Source: GCA-2862585 sp049890295
GTDB lineage: Bacteria > Bacteroidota > Bacteroidia > Flavobacteriales > UBA7312
DNA: 64,000 bases
NCBI GenBank assembly: GCA_049890295.1
Contig: JBMHBP010000002.1
Location: 1-64,000, forward strand
Reading direction: 5' to 3'
Shown here piece after piece: positions 1-8,094 of this stretch. Positions within the stretch are counted from its first letter, which is position 1. The number at the start of each line of letters is the position of its first letter. Both the position numbers and the translations under genes were made by a program. The notes under the pieces are model-generated. The model did not search any database, was not told where the DNA came from, and saw only the letters and a list, made by a program, of their open reading frames with translations.

Positions 1-125
1 CTAAGCACGAAACTCATCTCAAGATTAGATTTCTTTTAAGGGTCGTTATAGACGATGACGTTGATAGGTCATAGGTGTAAAGGCAGAGATGTCATAGCCG
101 AGTGATACTAATTACCCTTTAGCTT
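1..125 (+). rRNA. 23S ribosomal RNA, 3' end (partial)
   Basis: The first ~125 bases carry the conserved 3' end of large-subunit rRNA: the block around 50-118 (gacgatgacgttgatagg, then gccgagtgatactaatta) is the usual Bacteroidota 23S terminus preceding the 5S gene. The gene begins before the window. The exact 3' end is an estimate. Confidence 0.9.
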
Positions 126-193
126 TTTGTAGTTGATTTACTCTAACTAAATTGTTTTCTTTTACAATATATCATAATCGTATTCACGATTTT
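126..193 (+). other. 23S-5S internal transcribed spacer
   Basis: Short AT-rich spacer of the rRNA operon. A small inverted repeat (aatcgt, 4 nt, acgatt) lies just before the 5S gene and may be part of an rRNA-processing stem. No tRNA is present in the spacer. Confidence 0.6.
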
Positions 194-304
194 ATGGTGG
201 CTATTGCAGTGGTGTCCCACCTCTTCCCATTTCGAACAGAGAAGTTAAGCCCACTAGCGCAGATGGTACTAGGTTAATCCCTGGAAGAGTATGTCGCTGC
301 CGGA
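194..304 (+). rRNA. 5S ribosomal RNA
   Basis: About 110 nt with the canonical 5S core (cccatttcgaacagagaagttaag read in pieces at 226-249). The ends pair as ggtggc (196-201) with gctgcc (296-301) to form helix I. It directly follows the 23S end, closing an rRNA operon, and is followed by a strong terminator. Ends are good to a few bases. Confidence 0.9.
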
Positions 305-311
305 TTTTTTT

Positions 312-349
312 AAGCCCTACATCTTATTGGTGTAGGGCTTTTTTTTTAT
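312..349 (+). terminator. rRNA operon intrinsic terminator
   Basis: Perfect 10-bp stem aagccctaca (312-321) / tgtagggctt (331-340) with a 9-nt loop, followed by a long T tract. Classic rho-independent terminator 8 nt after the 5S gene. Confidence 0.9.
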
Positions 350-361
350 TCTTTTTTCAGT

Positions 362-369
362 TTACTTTG
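362..369 (+). promoter_or_regulatory. probable -7 box of the porin gene
   Basis: TTACTTTG, 7 of 8 matches to the Bacteroidota -7 consensus TAnnTTTG, sits 4 nt before the ATG at 374. Only 24 nt separate the rRNA terminator from that ATG, so any dedicated promoter must lie here. It would give a transcript with almost no leader. Confidence 0.4.
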
Positions 370-373
370 TCTA

Positions 374-1927
374 ATGAAAAAATGTTTATTCGTTTTTCTG
401 TTTTTTCCTTTATTTATATATGCTCAATTTCAGGATTCATTATTTTATCCGAATAAGCTTAATTATATAAAGTACCTAAATGCTGTAGAAAAAAAAATTA
501 TTCTTGATACAAATAATTTAGGATTCTCTTTTTTAGAATACCATTCATTTTCAACTAATGGTCAATTTATTAAGGCAAAACATTATCAATCAGTAAATAA
601 ATATTTAGATATTGGTATTGATATTAGTAAGTTTTCACAAGATGGTGTTTTTAAAAGAGAGGGATTAAGTTTACATGATGTTAATACACTATTCTCATTT
701 ACTAATAAGAATAAAACGTATAGTATGCATTCTATTTTTTCTTATCAAAAGATAAGGATGGATGAAAATGGGGGGTTAATTGATTATTCATTCAATAAGT
801 TTGATGATGCATTATTATTTGATGTTAGCTTATTAACTGCAGAGAATAGATCAAAGAACAGATTTCATAATATCAATCATTGTTTTATGTTTTCTGATAA
901 TATTAGTCTTGTGAATAATCTTTCTTTATTAAAGAAAAGTAAAAATTATAATGATGATATACCAACTTCAGGGTTTTATCAAACGATATACTCTGATAGT
1001 ACCATTACTAGAGATTCATTATCTAATATTAATATTGATAATACTATTGGTTTAAAAATCAAAAATTTACAATTCAATCATGAATTTAAACGTAGACAAT
1101 ATTTTTCTAATGAATTTGATTCTACTGATTATGATAATGGATTATCTATAAATTTTAATAATTCTACACATAATTTAAAATCCGAATTAAAATATTTTAT
1201 TTCAAATCAATATTACTTTTCATTAAGTAAAGAGTTTGATAAAAAATCATGGCACAAATTAGAGTTTGTTCATCAACGTAATAGACTACCAATTTTTTAT
1301 AATACCTTAATTTCTAACAACTATATTTTTAAAAACAATTTTGATGACATAATTTCATCTTATTTAAGATATAACTACAAGTCAAGAAATTTTTACTTCG
1401 AATCAATACTAAATCGGTATTCAAATCATATATTTCTAAATGAAATCATTGAATTTGAACAACTCAAAACACCAGTTTTATATTTAAAATCTACTTTAAA
1501 TCATAATTGGTCAATAAAAAATCTTGGGGGTAATAATTGGGTTAATTATCATTACACTACTAATGATGTAGTACGGTTTCCAACTTTAAACGCTAGTTCA
1601 TCTATTTGGTATGGAAAGGAGGTTAATGATAAAAATTTACGTTTTAAAATCGGAGCAAAGATTAATTATTACACTTCATATTTTGCTAATGTTTATAATC
1701 CTGCATTAGCTCATTTTCAATTACAAAATCAGACAGAAATAGGAGGTTTACCCTATATAATTTCTTTTTTAGATATTCAAATTTCAAATATGAACCTTAA
1801 ATTAGAATATAAAAATTTAAATCATTTTTTTTCTATACCACATCATTTTTATATGCCTAATTATCCAAGTCTACCGACAACTATTCATTTATCTCTTAAT
1901 TGGAAGTTAAATAATAGAAATCATTAG
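374..1927 (+). CDS. putative outer-membrane porin (Bacteroidota Porin_10-like)
   Basis: Predicted outer-membrane beta-barrel, 517 aa. Residues 1-17 are a Sec signal peptide (hydrophobic, cleavage after FIYA). The rest is rich in Asn, Lys, Tyr and Phe with alternating strand-like segments. The C-terminus carries the pattern I associate with the Bacteroidota putative porin family: NPALAHFQLQNQTEIGG, then an LxLEYxNLNHFF strand, then a YMPNYPS turn and a final strand ending in LNWKLNN. The family is about 500-650 aa, so this looks complete. Substrate is unknown. It is monocistronic, directly downstream of the rRNA terminator. Family assignment rests on C-terminal pattern recognition and is moderately secure; barrel topology is an inference. 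Confidence 0.7.
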   Translation: MKKCLFVFLFFPLFIYAQFQDSLFYPNKLNYIKYLNAVEKKIILDTNNLGFSFLEYHSFSTNGQFIKAKHYQSVNKYLDIGIDISKFSQDGVFKREGLSLHDVNTLFSFTNKNKTYSMHSIFSYQKIRMDENGGLIDYSFNKFDDALLFDVSLLTAENRSKNRFHNINHCFMFSDNISLVNNLSLLKKSKNYNDDIPTSGFYQTIYSDSTITRDSLSNINIDNTIGLKIKNLQFNHEFKRRQYFSNEFDSTDYDNGLSINFNNSTHNLKSELKYFISNQYYFSLSKEFDKKSWHKLEFVHQRNRLPIFYNTLISNNYIFKNNFDDIISSYLRYNYKSRNFYFESILNRYSNHIFLNEIIEFEQLKTPVLYLKSTLNHNWSIKNLGGNNWVNYHYTTNDVVRFPTLNASSSIWYGKEVNDKNLRFKIGAKINYYTSYFANVYNPALAHFQLQNQTEIGGLPYIISFLDIQISNMNLKLEYKNLNHFFSIPHHFYMPNYPSLPTTIHLSLNWKLNNRNH

Positions 1928-2081
1928 GAAATAAACTGATTGAAATTGTGTTTTTTATTGATGAATCTGTTTTTTAAGCCGATGAACGCTTTCTTTAAAA
2001 AGCAATACTGATTTTTTTATCCTTAAAGTTGCATTAGTTGCGAGTTGTAACATTATGTATGCATTAATTAGTTGTTGGATT

Positions 2082-3332
2082 ATGGAAAAACAAGTTTCGT
2101 TTTTATTTATATTAATGATATTTTTATCATTAAGTTTATTTTCACAGGATAGTAATAAAGAAAACTCCTACCTTTTATTTGAGTTAGGGTTAGTTTATCC
2201 TGAACTAGAGTTTATAGATTCTAAAGCTGAGCAAAGTTTAAATAGTGAAGCAGTAAATATAGCTAGTAACAGAATTGCAATTGGTGGTGGTGGTGATCTA
2301 ATATCAAGATTAGGTTATTTAGCTACTGTATCAAGCAATCGATATGCTGTGCAGACATATTATTATGAAAGACCTAGTTTCACAGGTATTAATGGAGTTG
2401 CACCAGAGATAAAACGATTTGTACATTATAACTTTGATTATGCTGCTTTGGATTTAAATTTAACATTTAGACTGTTAGATATGAAATCAAAATGGTCACC
2501 ATTACTAAAAGCAGGTGCCTCTTATAATTTTTTGATTTCAGGCTTTCAAGAAATGGAAGATTTGACTATAAATTTGAAAGAAAATGAAGACTATACGGAT
2601 GAACATATAGATTTGAATTTTGGATTTCATGTAGCAAGAAAGTTAAGTCGTCACAGTCATTTTTGGTTAGGATATAATTATTTACTTGGCTTTCAACAGC
2701 AAGAAAATCTTTCTAATCAGCTTTATAATATTAATGCGCATAGTGCTAGAATAGGCTTTTCAATTTCACCTGATGCCTTTAAAAAGAAAGATGATGACCT
2801 TAAACGAATTTTGAAAAAGTGTAACGACAATATTGATGATCTAAGAGCAGAACTTTTATTATTGTTGGAACAAGATGCTGATACTGCAGCTGATGAATTT
2901 AAACAGTTTGTTACTCCTGATGAGAATGAGAATTCACCTTTAAGAGATGAAATACGTGCTTATGTAAATACACTTTTTCCTAGCGATTCTTTGAGCGACA
3001 TCAATGATAGTGATAATAAGACTGTAATTTTATTTCCTACCAATAAATATGAGTATTACGAAATTTTTCAAGATGACTTGGATGATTTGATAGCTGAGTT
3101 GCAGCAAAATCCTACAAATTCAATAAAAATTGTTGGTTATGCTGACTTGAGAGGAAAAGAAGACAATAACCTAACACTATCAAAAAATAGAGCTAAAACT
3201 ATAATGAATTATCTAATTGATAATGGGGTAAATCCGAAAATAATGTCCTACGATTTTAGAGGGGCAACCACAAAATTTGATGATATTGTACTAATGAGTA
3301 ATAGAAGAGTTGAAATTTTCATTAGTAACTAG
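2082..3332 (+). CDS. OmpA-family outer-membrane protein
   Basis: Outer-membrane protein with a C-terminal peptidoglycan-binding OmpA domain. I chose the ATG at 2082 because it puts the signal peptide (residues 1-21, cleavage near SLFS|Q) at the N-terminus; an in-frame ATG at 2055 would add nine residues before it. Residues ~30-235 look like an 8-stranded barrel, ~240-310 an acidic helical linker, and ~310-416 the OmpA domain, with GYADLRG, then NLTLSKNRAKTIMNYL and the terminal NRRVEIFI. The OmpA core Asp and Arg positions appear conserved (NRR motif). Likely tethers the outer membrane to the wall. It stands alone and converges on the next gene. Confidence 0.8.
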   Translation: MEKQVSFLFILMIFLSLSLFSQDSNKENSYLLFELGLVYPELEFIDSKAEQSLNSEAVNIASNRIAIGGGGDLISRLGYLATVSSNRYAVQTYYYERPSFTGINGVAPEIKRFVHYNFDYAALDLNLTFRLLDMKSKWSPLLKAGASYNFLISGFQEMEDLTINLKENEDYTDEHIDLNFGFHVARKLSRHSHFWLGYNYLLGFQQQENLSNQLYNINAHSARIGFSISPDAFKKKDDDLKRILKKCNDNIDDLRAELLLLLEQDADTAADEFKQFVTPDENENSPLRDEIRAYVNTLFPSDSLSDINDSDNKTVILFPTNKYEYYEIFQDDLDDLIAELQQNPTNSIKIVGYADLRGKEDNNLTLSKNRAKTIMNYLIDNGVNPKIMSYDFRGATTKFDDIVLMSNRRVEIFISN

Positions 3333-3347
3333 TTTAAAATTGTCATC

Positions 3348-4604
3348 TCATGTTTTTTGCTTTTTCTTTTTGGCTGCAGGAAAAAGTACATTATTTAGGA
3401 TAAGACGATAACCTGGAGAATTAGGATGTAACTCCAATTCAGTTTTTGGATCTCCAACTCTATGTTGATAATCTTCAGGGTCATGGCCACCATAAAATGT
3501 CCATGTACCATTACCAAACTCTCCATGTATGTATCTGGCTTCATTCACTGATTGGGTTTCTCCCATTATTAGAACGTCTGATTTAATATATTCTTTCTTA
3601 AATGCTGTGGTTTGTCCCATAAACCCCTTTATTACTTGTTCATGATTTTGACATAACATAGTAGGTACTGGATCCCACTTAGCAGAAAATTCAAATAATG
3701 TGAAGTAATCTAATACACGACTAAGTCGTCTTGTTCTTGTGGCGTCAATAGTAGAGTATTCGTATTGATTTGGATTATTCTCCAAAATAAAATCTTTGAA
3801 AGCAAATGTATTATCGTAATTTAATTTTTCTTGTGCCTGAGGGTCTGCTCCATCGCCATCAAACATATATTCACATATATCAACATCTTTTGAAGCTAAG
3901 GCGATATCATAAGAGTCAGTTGCTGAACACATTGCAAAAAGAAAGCCACCACCGGCGGTGAAGTCTCTAATTTTTAAAGCTACAGCTAGCTTAGCTTCCG
4001 AAACTTTTTCAAAGCCTAATTTTTTGGCTGAATTTTCGAAATCTAGTTTTTGCTTTCTATACCATTCTGCATTTTTGTAAGCAGCATAGAATTTCCCATA
4101 CTGACCGGTAAAATCTTCATGATGAAGATGTAGCCAGTCATATGTAGGAAGTAATCCTTGTATTACTTCTTCATCATAAACGAGATCGTATGGTATTTCA
4201 GCATAGGTCAAAGCAAGAGTAACAGCATCATCCCAAGGCAGTTTACTTTTAGGAGAATATACAGCAATTCGAGGTACTTTTTCTAATTTAACTACATCCT
4301 GATTAACCTCTGGACTAGAAATTTCTTTTAAAATTTTAGAGGATTGAATATCAGCAATCAATTGGTAAGATACCCCCCTTATTTTACATTCTGCTTCGAT
4401 AGCTGATTGGTGTTTGAACATAAAACTACCCCCTTTGTAATTGAGGAGCCAATCTACTGATTCATTATTTTCAAGAACCCAATATGCAATACCATATGCT
4501 TTGAGATGATTTGACTGACTTTCATCCATGGGAATAAGGACGTAAAGTGCATGGGCATGTAAATGTCCAAAAACTAAAATAATAAGTACAAGAATCTTTA
4601 ACAT
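3348..4604 (-). CDS. exported protein of the family often labelled 'asparagine synthetase B'
   Basis: 418 aa, strongly conserved in Bacteroidota, where genomes commonly label it asparagine synthetase B. The sequence does not support that name. It begins with a signal peptide (residues 1-19, LVLIILVFGHLHAHA) instead of the N-terminal Cys needed for a glutaminase, and no ATP-pyrophosphatase SGGxDS motif is visible. Conserved blocks include PWDDAVTLALTYAEIPYD, DWLHLHHEDFTGQYGKF, GGGFLFAMCSATDSYDIA (~215-232) and a C-terminal YGGHDPEDYQHRVGDP / HPNSPGYRLILNNVLFP. The Cys within FAMCSATD and the HPNSPGYRLILN tail loosely recall class-I glutamine-amidotransferase-like (ThuA/GATase1) folds; that is inference. 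Last gene of accA-dnaB-this operon, 3 nt after dnaB. True function unknown. Confidence 0.7.
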   Translation of the reverse strand: MLKILVLIILVFGHLHAHALYVLIPMDESQSNHLKAYGIAYWVLENNESVDWLLNYKGGSFMFKHQSAIEAECKIRGVSYQLIADIQSSKILKEISSPEVNQDVVKLEKVPRIAVYSPKSKLPWDDAVTLALTYAEIPYDLVYDEEVIQGLLPTYDWLHLHHEDFTGQYGKFYAAYKNAEWYRKQKLDFENSAKKLGFEKVSEAKLAVALKIRDFTAGGGFLFAMCSATDSYDIALASKDVDICEYMFDGDGADPQAQEKLNYDNTFAFKDFILENNPNQYEYSTIDATRTRRLSRVLDYFTLFEFSAKWDPVPTMLCQNHEQVIKGFMGQTTAFKKEYIKSDVLIMGETQSVNEARYIHGEFGNGTWTFYGGHDPEDYQHRVGDPKTELELHPNSPGYRLILNNVLFPAAKKKKQKT

Positions 4605-4607
4605 TTC

Positions 4608-6074
4608 TTAAAATGGAGCATCGTTATTCATACTAGATGGTAATACATCATCATTGGTAAATCCAAAACTACCTAAATCTGTAAATTTAGCTAAGTGACT
4701 GATAAAGCGTAGTCGGATATTCTCTAAAGAACCATTTCGGTGTTTAGCGATAATGATTTCACCTTGCCCTTGACAGTCTGGGTCTAAACCAGGAGTAGTG
4801 TCTGGCCATTCTGTGAATCCGTAATAGTCTGGTCGGTATATAAAACAAACAATATCTGCATCTTGTTCAATAGCACCTGATTCTCTTAGATCAGATAGCA
4901 TTGGACGTTTATCACCCCCTCTAGTTTCAACAGCTCTACTCAGCTGTGACAGAGCTATAATTGGGATATTTAACTCTTTGGCTATGCTTTTTAACGATCT
5001 GGATATAGAACTAATTTCTTGCTCTCTATTTCCACTTTTATTAGAACTACCAGAGTGCATAAGTTGTAGGTAGTCGATAACAACCAACTCTACATTATTG
5101 TTTCTAACAAGTCTTCGACATTTTGCTCTTAATTCAAATATAGTTAGAGCAGGTGTATCGTCTATAAATAGGGGAGCATCAGAAAGTGATGTGATTTGTT
5201 GATTAAGCTGTATCCATTCATGTTCTTCAAGATTCCCTTTTCTAAGTTTTTCTGCAGGAATGCCCGATTCACTGGAAATTAATCTGTTTACCAATTGAAC
5301 TGATGACATTTCTAATGAAAAAATAGCTACAGGCTTTCTAAACTGTACTGCTGTATTTCTAGCCATTGATAAAACAAAAGCAGTTTTACCCATACCCGGA
5401 CGGGCTGCAATAACTATGAGATCTGAGGGTTGCCAACCTGAAGTTACACGATCTAAATCTGTAAATCCAGAGGGAATTCCACTTAATCCGTCTTCTTTGT
5501 TTTTAATTTCTTCAATTTGTTCTAAAGCCTGACGAATAAGCGTACTCATTTTATCGTAATTCTTACGAATATTTCCTTCAGAAACTTCAAACAAACCTTG
5601 TTCTGCTGCATTTAATAAGTCAAACACATCAGTTGTATCATCGTAAGCATCTCTAATGGTATTTGAAGAAATTCTAATTAACTCACGTTGAATAAATTTT
5701 TGGGCAATAATTCTGGCATGAGTTTCTATGTTCGCAGCGGAAGCGACTCTTTCGGTGAGCTTGGAAACAAATGCGGCTCCTCCCACTTCTTTTAACTCGC
5801 CTTTTTGTTTTAGAAGGTTAGTTACGGTTAATATGTCAATTCTTTCAGTGTTATTGAATAAATCTTCAATAGCAGAAAAGACTTTTTGATGCTCAATTTG
5901 GTAGAAGCTTTCTGGTTTTAGAAGTTCAATAGCATTAGAAAGTGCATCATTATCAATCATTAATGCACCAAGTACAGCTTGCTCAAGTTCAATCGCTTGA
6001 GGAGGTAATTTACCGTCAACAGAAGCTGATAGTTTTGGTTTAATTGCAGTTTTATTTGATTTTTTTTTCTCCAT
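4608..6074 (-). CDS. dnaB: replicative DNA helicase DnaB
   Basis: Hexameric 5'-3' helicase that unwinds DNA at the replication fork, 488 aa, usual length. The N-terminal primase-interaction domain is at ~20-130 (PPQAIELEQAVLGALM). The RecA-like motor follows, with Walker A ARPGMGKTAF (~223-232), Walker B VVIDYLQLM, and the motif region LSDLRESGAIEQDADIV near the C-terminus. No intein is present. It is downstream of accA with 3 nt between them and was probably co-transcribed with it. Confidence 0.97.
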   Translation of the reverse strand: MEKKKSNKTAIKPKLSASVDGKLPPQAIELEQAVLGALMIDNDALSNAIELLKPESFYQIEHQKVFSAIEDLFNNTERIDILTVTNLLKQKGELKEVGGAAFVSKLTERVASAANIETHARIIAQKFIQRELIRISSNTIRDAYDDTTDVFDLLNAAEQGLFEVSEGNIRKNYDKMSTLIRQALEQIEEIKNKEDGLSGIPSGFTDLDRVTSGWQPSDLIVIAARPGMGKTAFVLSMARNTAVQFRKPVAIFSLEMSSVQLVNRLISSESGIPAEKLRKGNLEEHEWIQLNQQITSLSDAPLFIDDTPALTIFELRAKCRRLVRNNNVELVVIDYLQLMHSGSSNKSGNREQEISSISRSLKSIAKELNIPIIALSQLSRAVETRGGDKRPMLSDLRESGAIEQDADIVCFIYRPDYYGFTEWPDTTPGLDPDCQGQGEIIIAKHRNGSLENIRLRFISHLAKFTDLGSFGFTNDDVLPSSMNNDAPF

Positions 6075-6077
6075 AAA

Positions 6078-7034
6078 CTACTCTTTGAAAACTCCCATTT
6101 TACCGAATTTTTTTATTCTATCTTGAACTCTCTTTTCTGGACTTTTGGATTCCAGACTTTTTGTTAATCTCAAGATAGTTTTCTTGACTTCATTACAAGT
6201 CACTTCTATATTTCTATGAGCACCGTCAACAGGTTCTTTTATGATACCGTCAATTAATTTATTTTTAAGCATATCATGAGATGTTAGCTTCAATGATTCA
6301 GCAGCCTGTTCTTTGTGTTCCCAGCTTCTCCAAAGGATTGAAGAACATGACTCTGGTGAAATAACGGAATACCATGTGTTTTCTAGCATCATAACTTTAT
6401 CGCCTATACCAATTCCTAAGGCGCCACCTGATGCTCCTTCTCCAATTATGATACATATTACTGGCACTTTGAGTTGAATCATTTCGATAAGATTACGAGC
6501 AATAGCTTCACCTTGTCCTCTTTCCTCAGCTTCTAATCCTGGGTATGCACCTGGAGTATCTATAAAAGTAACAACTGGTCGGTTGAATTTTTCAGCCATT
6601 TTCATTAAACGTAATGCTTTTCGGTAACCTTCAGGATTTGCCATTCCGAAATTTCTAAATTGACGCATCTTAGTGTTTTTACCCTTTTGTTGTCCAATAA
6701 GCATGAAGGGTTTGCCATTTATTTTAGCCCAACCTCCAATCATAGCTTTATCATCCTTCACAGTTCTATCACCATGTAGTTCAATAAACTCATCCGTTAT
6801 GTGATCTATATAATCTAAGGTGTAGGGTCGTTGTGGATGTCTAGAAATCTGTACCCTCTGCCATGCACTTAAGTTGGAGTAAATTTCTTTTTTCGTACTC
6901 TCTAACTTACTTTCAAGGTCTGAAACTGTTTGAGTAATCTCTATGCCCTCACGACCTAACTGTTCAGCTTGTTTTAAGTTTTGCATTAAATCCTCAATCG
7001 GTTTTTCAAAATCTAAGTATTCTACTTCTGTCAT
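6078..7034 (-). CDS. accA: acetyl-CoA carboxylase carboxyltransferase subunit alpha
   Basis: Carboxyltransferase alpha subunit that, with AccD, moves CO2 from carboxybiotin to acetyl-CoA to give malonyl-CoA for fatty-acid synthesis. 318 aa, typical. A helical N-terminus is followed by RPYTLDYIDHITDEFIELHG, then FGMANPEGYRKALRLMKMA, the FIDTPGAYPGLEAEERGQG active-site segment, and GEGASGGALGIG forming the oxyanion-hole region. First gene of the accA-dnaB-3348 cluster. No clear -7 box is visible between it and ispE. Confidence 0.97.
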   Translation of the reverse strand: MTEVEYLDFEKPIEDLMQNLKQAEQLGREGIEITQTVSDLESKLESTKKEIYSNLSAWQRVQISRHPQRPYTLDYIDHITDEFIELHGDRTVKDDKAMIGGWAKINGKPFMLIGQQKGKNTKMRQFRNFGMANPEGYRKALRLMKMAEKFNRPVVTFIDTPGAYPGLEAEERGQGEAIARNLIEMIQLKVPVICIIIGEGASGGALGIGIGDKVMMLENTWYSVISPESCSSILWRSWEHKEQAAESLKLTSHDMLKNKLIDGIIKEPVDGAHRNIEVTCNEVKKTILRLTKSLESKSPEKRVQDRIKKFGKMGVFKE

Positions 7035-7101
7035 TACTAGTGTGAATAGTCTTAATTTAAATTATTTAAAATAAATTCAAGTTTAGAAAAATTTATCTGA
7101 T

Positions 7102-7109
7102 TACATTTG
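7102..7109 (+). promoter_or_regulatory. -7 box for ispE
   Basis: TACATTTG matches TAnnTTTG. Using the spacing seen at the SRP RNA gene, the transcript would start near 7113, about 23 nt before the GTG start of ispE. No good -33 TTTG is visible. Confidence 0.4.
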
Positions 7110-7135
7110 CCTTTAGACAATTAAATTTTTCAACA

Positions 7136-7924
7136 GTGCTTTTTTTTCCAAACGCAAAGATAAATATAGGACTAAATATTGTATCGAAACGGACAGATGG
7201 GTATCACAATTTAGAAACCATTTTTTACCCAATTGGTTGGAAAGATGTTTTAGAAATAATACCGGCTAAAACAAATACATTTTCGTCTACTGGAATAGTT
7301 GTTGAGGGTAATGAAAATTTATGTCAAAAGGCTTTGCGATTATTGCAGAATGATTTTGATTTTTCAAATGTCAACATCCATCTTCATAAAAATATTCCTA
7401 CTGGTGCAGGCTTAGGAGGTGGGTCTTCAGATGCTGCATTTACATTGATGGGGTTGAATCAATTATTTGATTTAAATCTATCAAAATCAGAGCTGAAAAG
7501 TTATGCTTTGAAGTTAGGTGCTGATTGCCCTTTTTTTATTGATAACACCCCTTCATTTGCGGAAGGCATTGGTGACGTATTATCAAGAGTTGATTTAAAC
7601 TTTCGTGGCTATCATTTAGTAGTTGTCAAGCCAGATATTTTTATTTCAACAGCACAAGCATTTGCTGCAATTAAACCTTATAAGTCGGAGGTATCATTAA
7701 GTAAAGAAATTTTAAAACCAATTGATTCATGGGATATAAAGAATGACTTTGAAAATGATCTTTTTATCAATTTTCCTGAGTTAAGTGAAATTAAAAATAA
7801 GTTTATTGAGCAAGGTGCTATTTTCTCTTCCATGAGTGGTAGTGGTTCTTCTATCTACGGAATTTTCTCTAGTAAGCCTAATATTAAATTTAATAACGCA
7901 CAAGTGTTTTACCAACCATTGTAG
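7136..7924 (+). CDS. ispE: 4-diphosphocytidyl-2-C-methyl-D-erythritol kinase
   Basis: GHMP-family kinase phosphorylating CDP-methylerythritol in the MEP isoprenoid pathway. 262 aa, slightly short but complete. FPNAKINIGLNI at residues 4-15 carries the conserved Lys and Asn. The glycine-rich ATP loop PTGAGLGGGSSDAAF is at ~87-101, and the third GHMP motif MSGSGSSIYGIF at ~232-243. The start is GTG; it is supported because family members begin two to three residues before FPNAKIN. Monocistronic, divergent from accA. Confidence 0.95.
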   Translation: MLFFPNAKINIGLNIVSKRTDGYHNLETIFYPIGWKDVLEIIPAKTNTFSSTGIVVEGNENLCQKALRLLQNDFDFSNVNIHLHKNIPTGAGLGGGSSDAAFTLMGLNQLFDLNLSKSELKSYALKLGADCPFFIDNTPSFAEGIGDVLSRVDLNFRGYHLVVVKPDIFISTAQAFAAIKPYKSEVSLSKEILKPIDSWDIKNDFENDLFINFPELSEIKNKFIEQGAIFSSMSGSGSSIYGIFSSKPNIKFNNAQVFYQPL

Positions 7925-7974
7925 CTGTTAATCTTTTTAAGATCTATTCTAGATAAAATTAGAATTTATTTTTG

Positions 7975-7982
7975 TAAATTTG
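7975..7982 (+). promoter_or_regulatory. -7 box for rpsA
   Basis: TAAATTTG, a full consensus match. Transcription would begin near 7986, leaving a leader of about 109 nt before rpsA. No clear -33 element. Confidence 0.5.
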
Positions 7983-7985
7983 CGA

Positions 7986-8094
7986 CCCTTTAGCGAATTG
8001 GGAGGAATTAGGAATGAATAATTAAAAAACCCTTTCGTGATGTTGATCGCACAACCTCCATCAACCTCTCCGAAATACAAATTAGACATACATC
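7986..8094 (+). promoter_or_regulatory. rpsA 5' leader, possible autoregulatory region
   Basis: Long leader in a genome where leaders are mostly short. It holds a purine-rich Shine-Dalgarno-like stretch (gggaggaattagga, 8000-8013) followed at once by a three-codon ORF ATG AAT AAT TAA (8014-8025). Downstream, CCTCC (8055-8059) can pair with GGAGG (8001-8005), and a competing hairpin gttgat (8042-8047) / atcaac (8060-8065) is possible. Ribosomal protein S1 is autoregulated at its own leader in E. coli; a similar role here is inference. Confidence 0.4.

Noticed and set aside
126..193. tRNA gene in the rRNA spacer or elsewhere
   Set aside because: No cloverleaf or GTTCRANNC-type T-arm with matching acceptor stem was seen by eye in intergenic regions.
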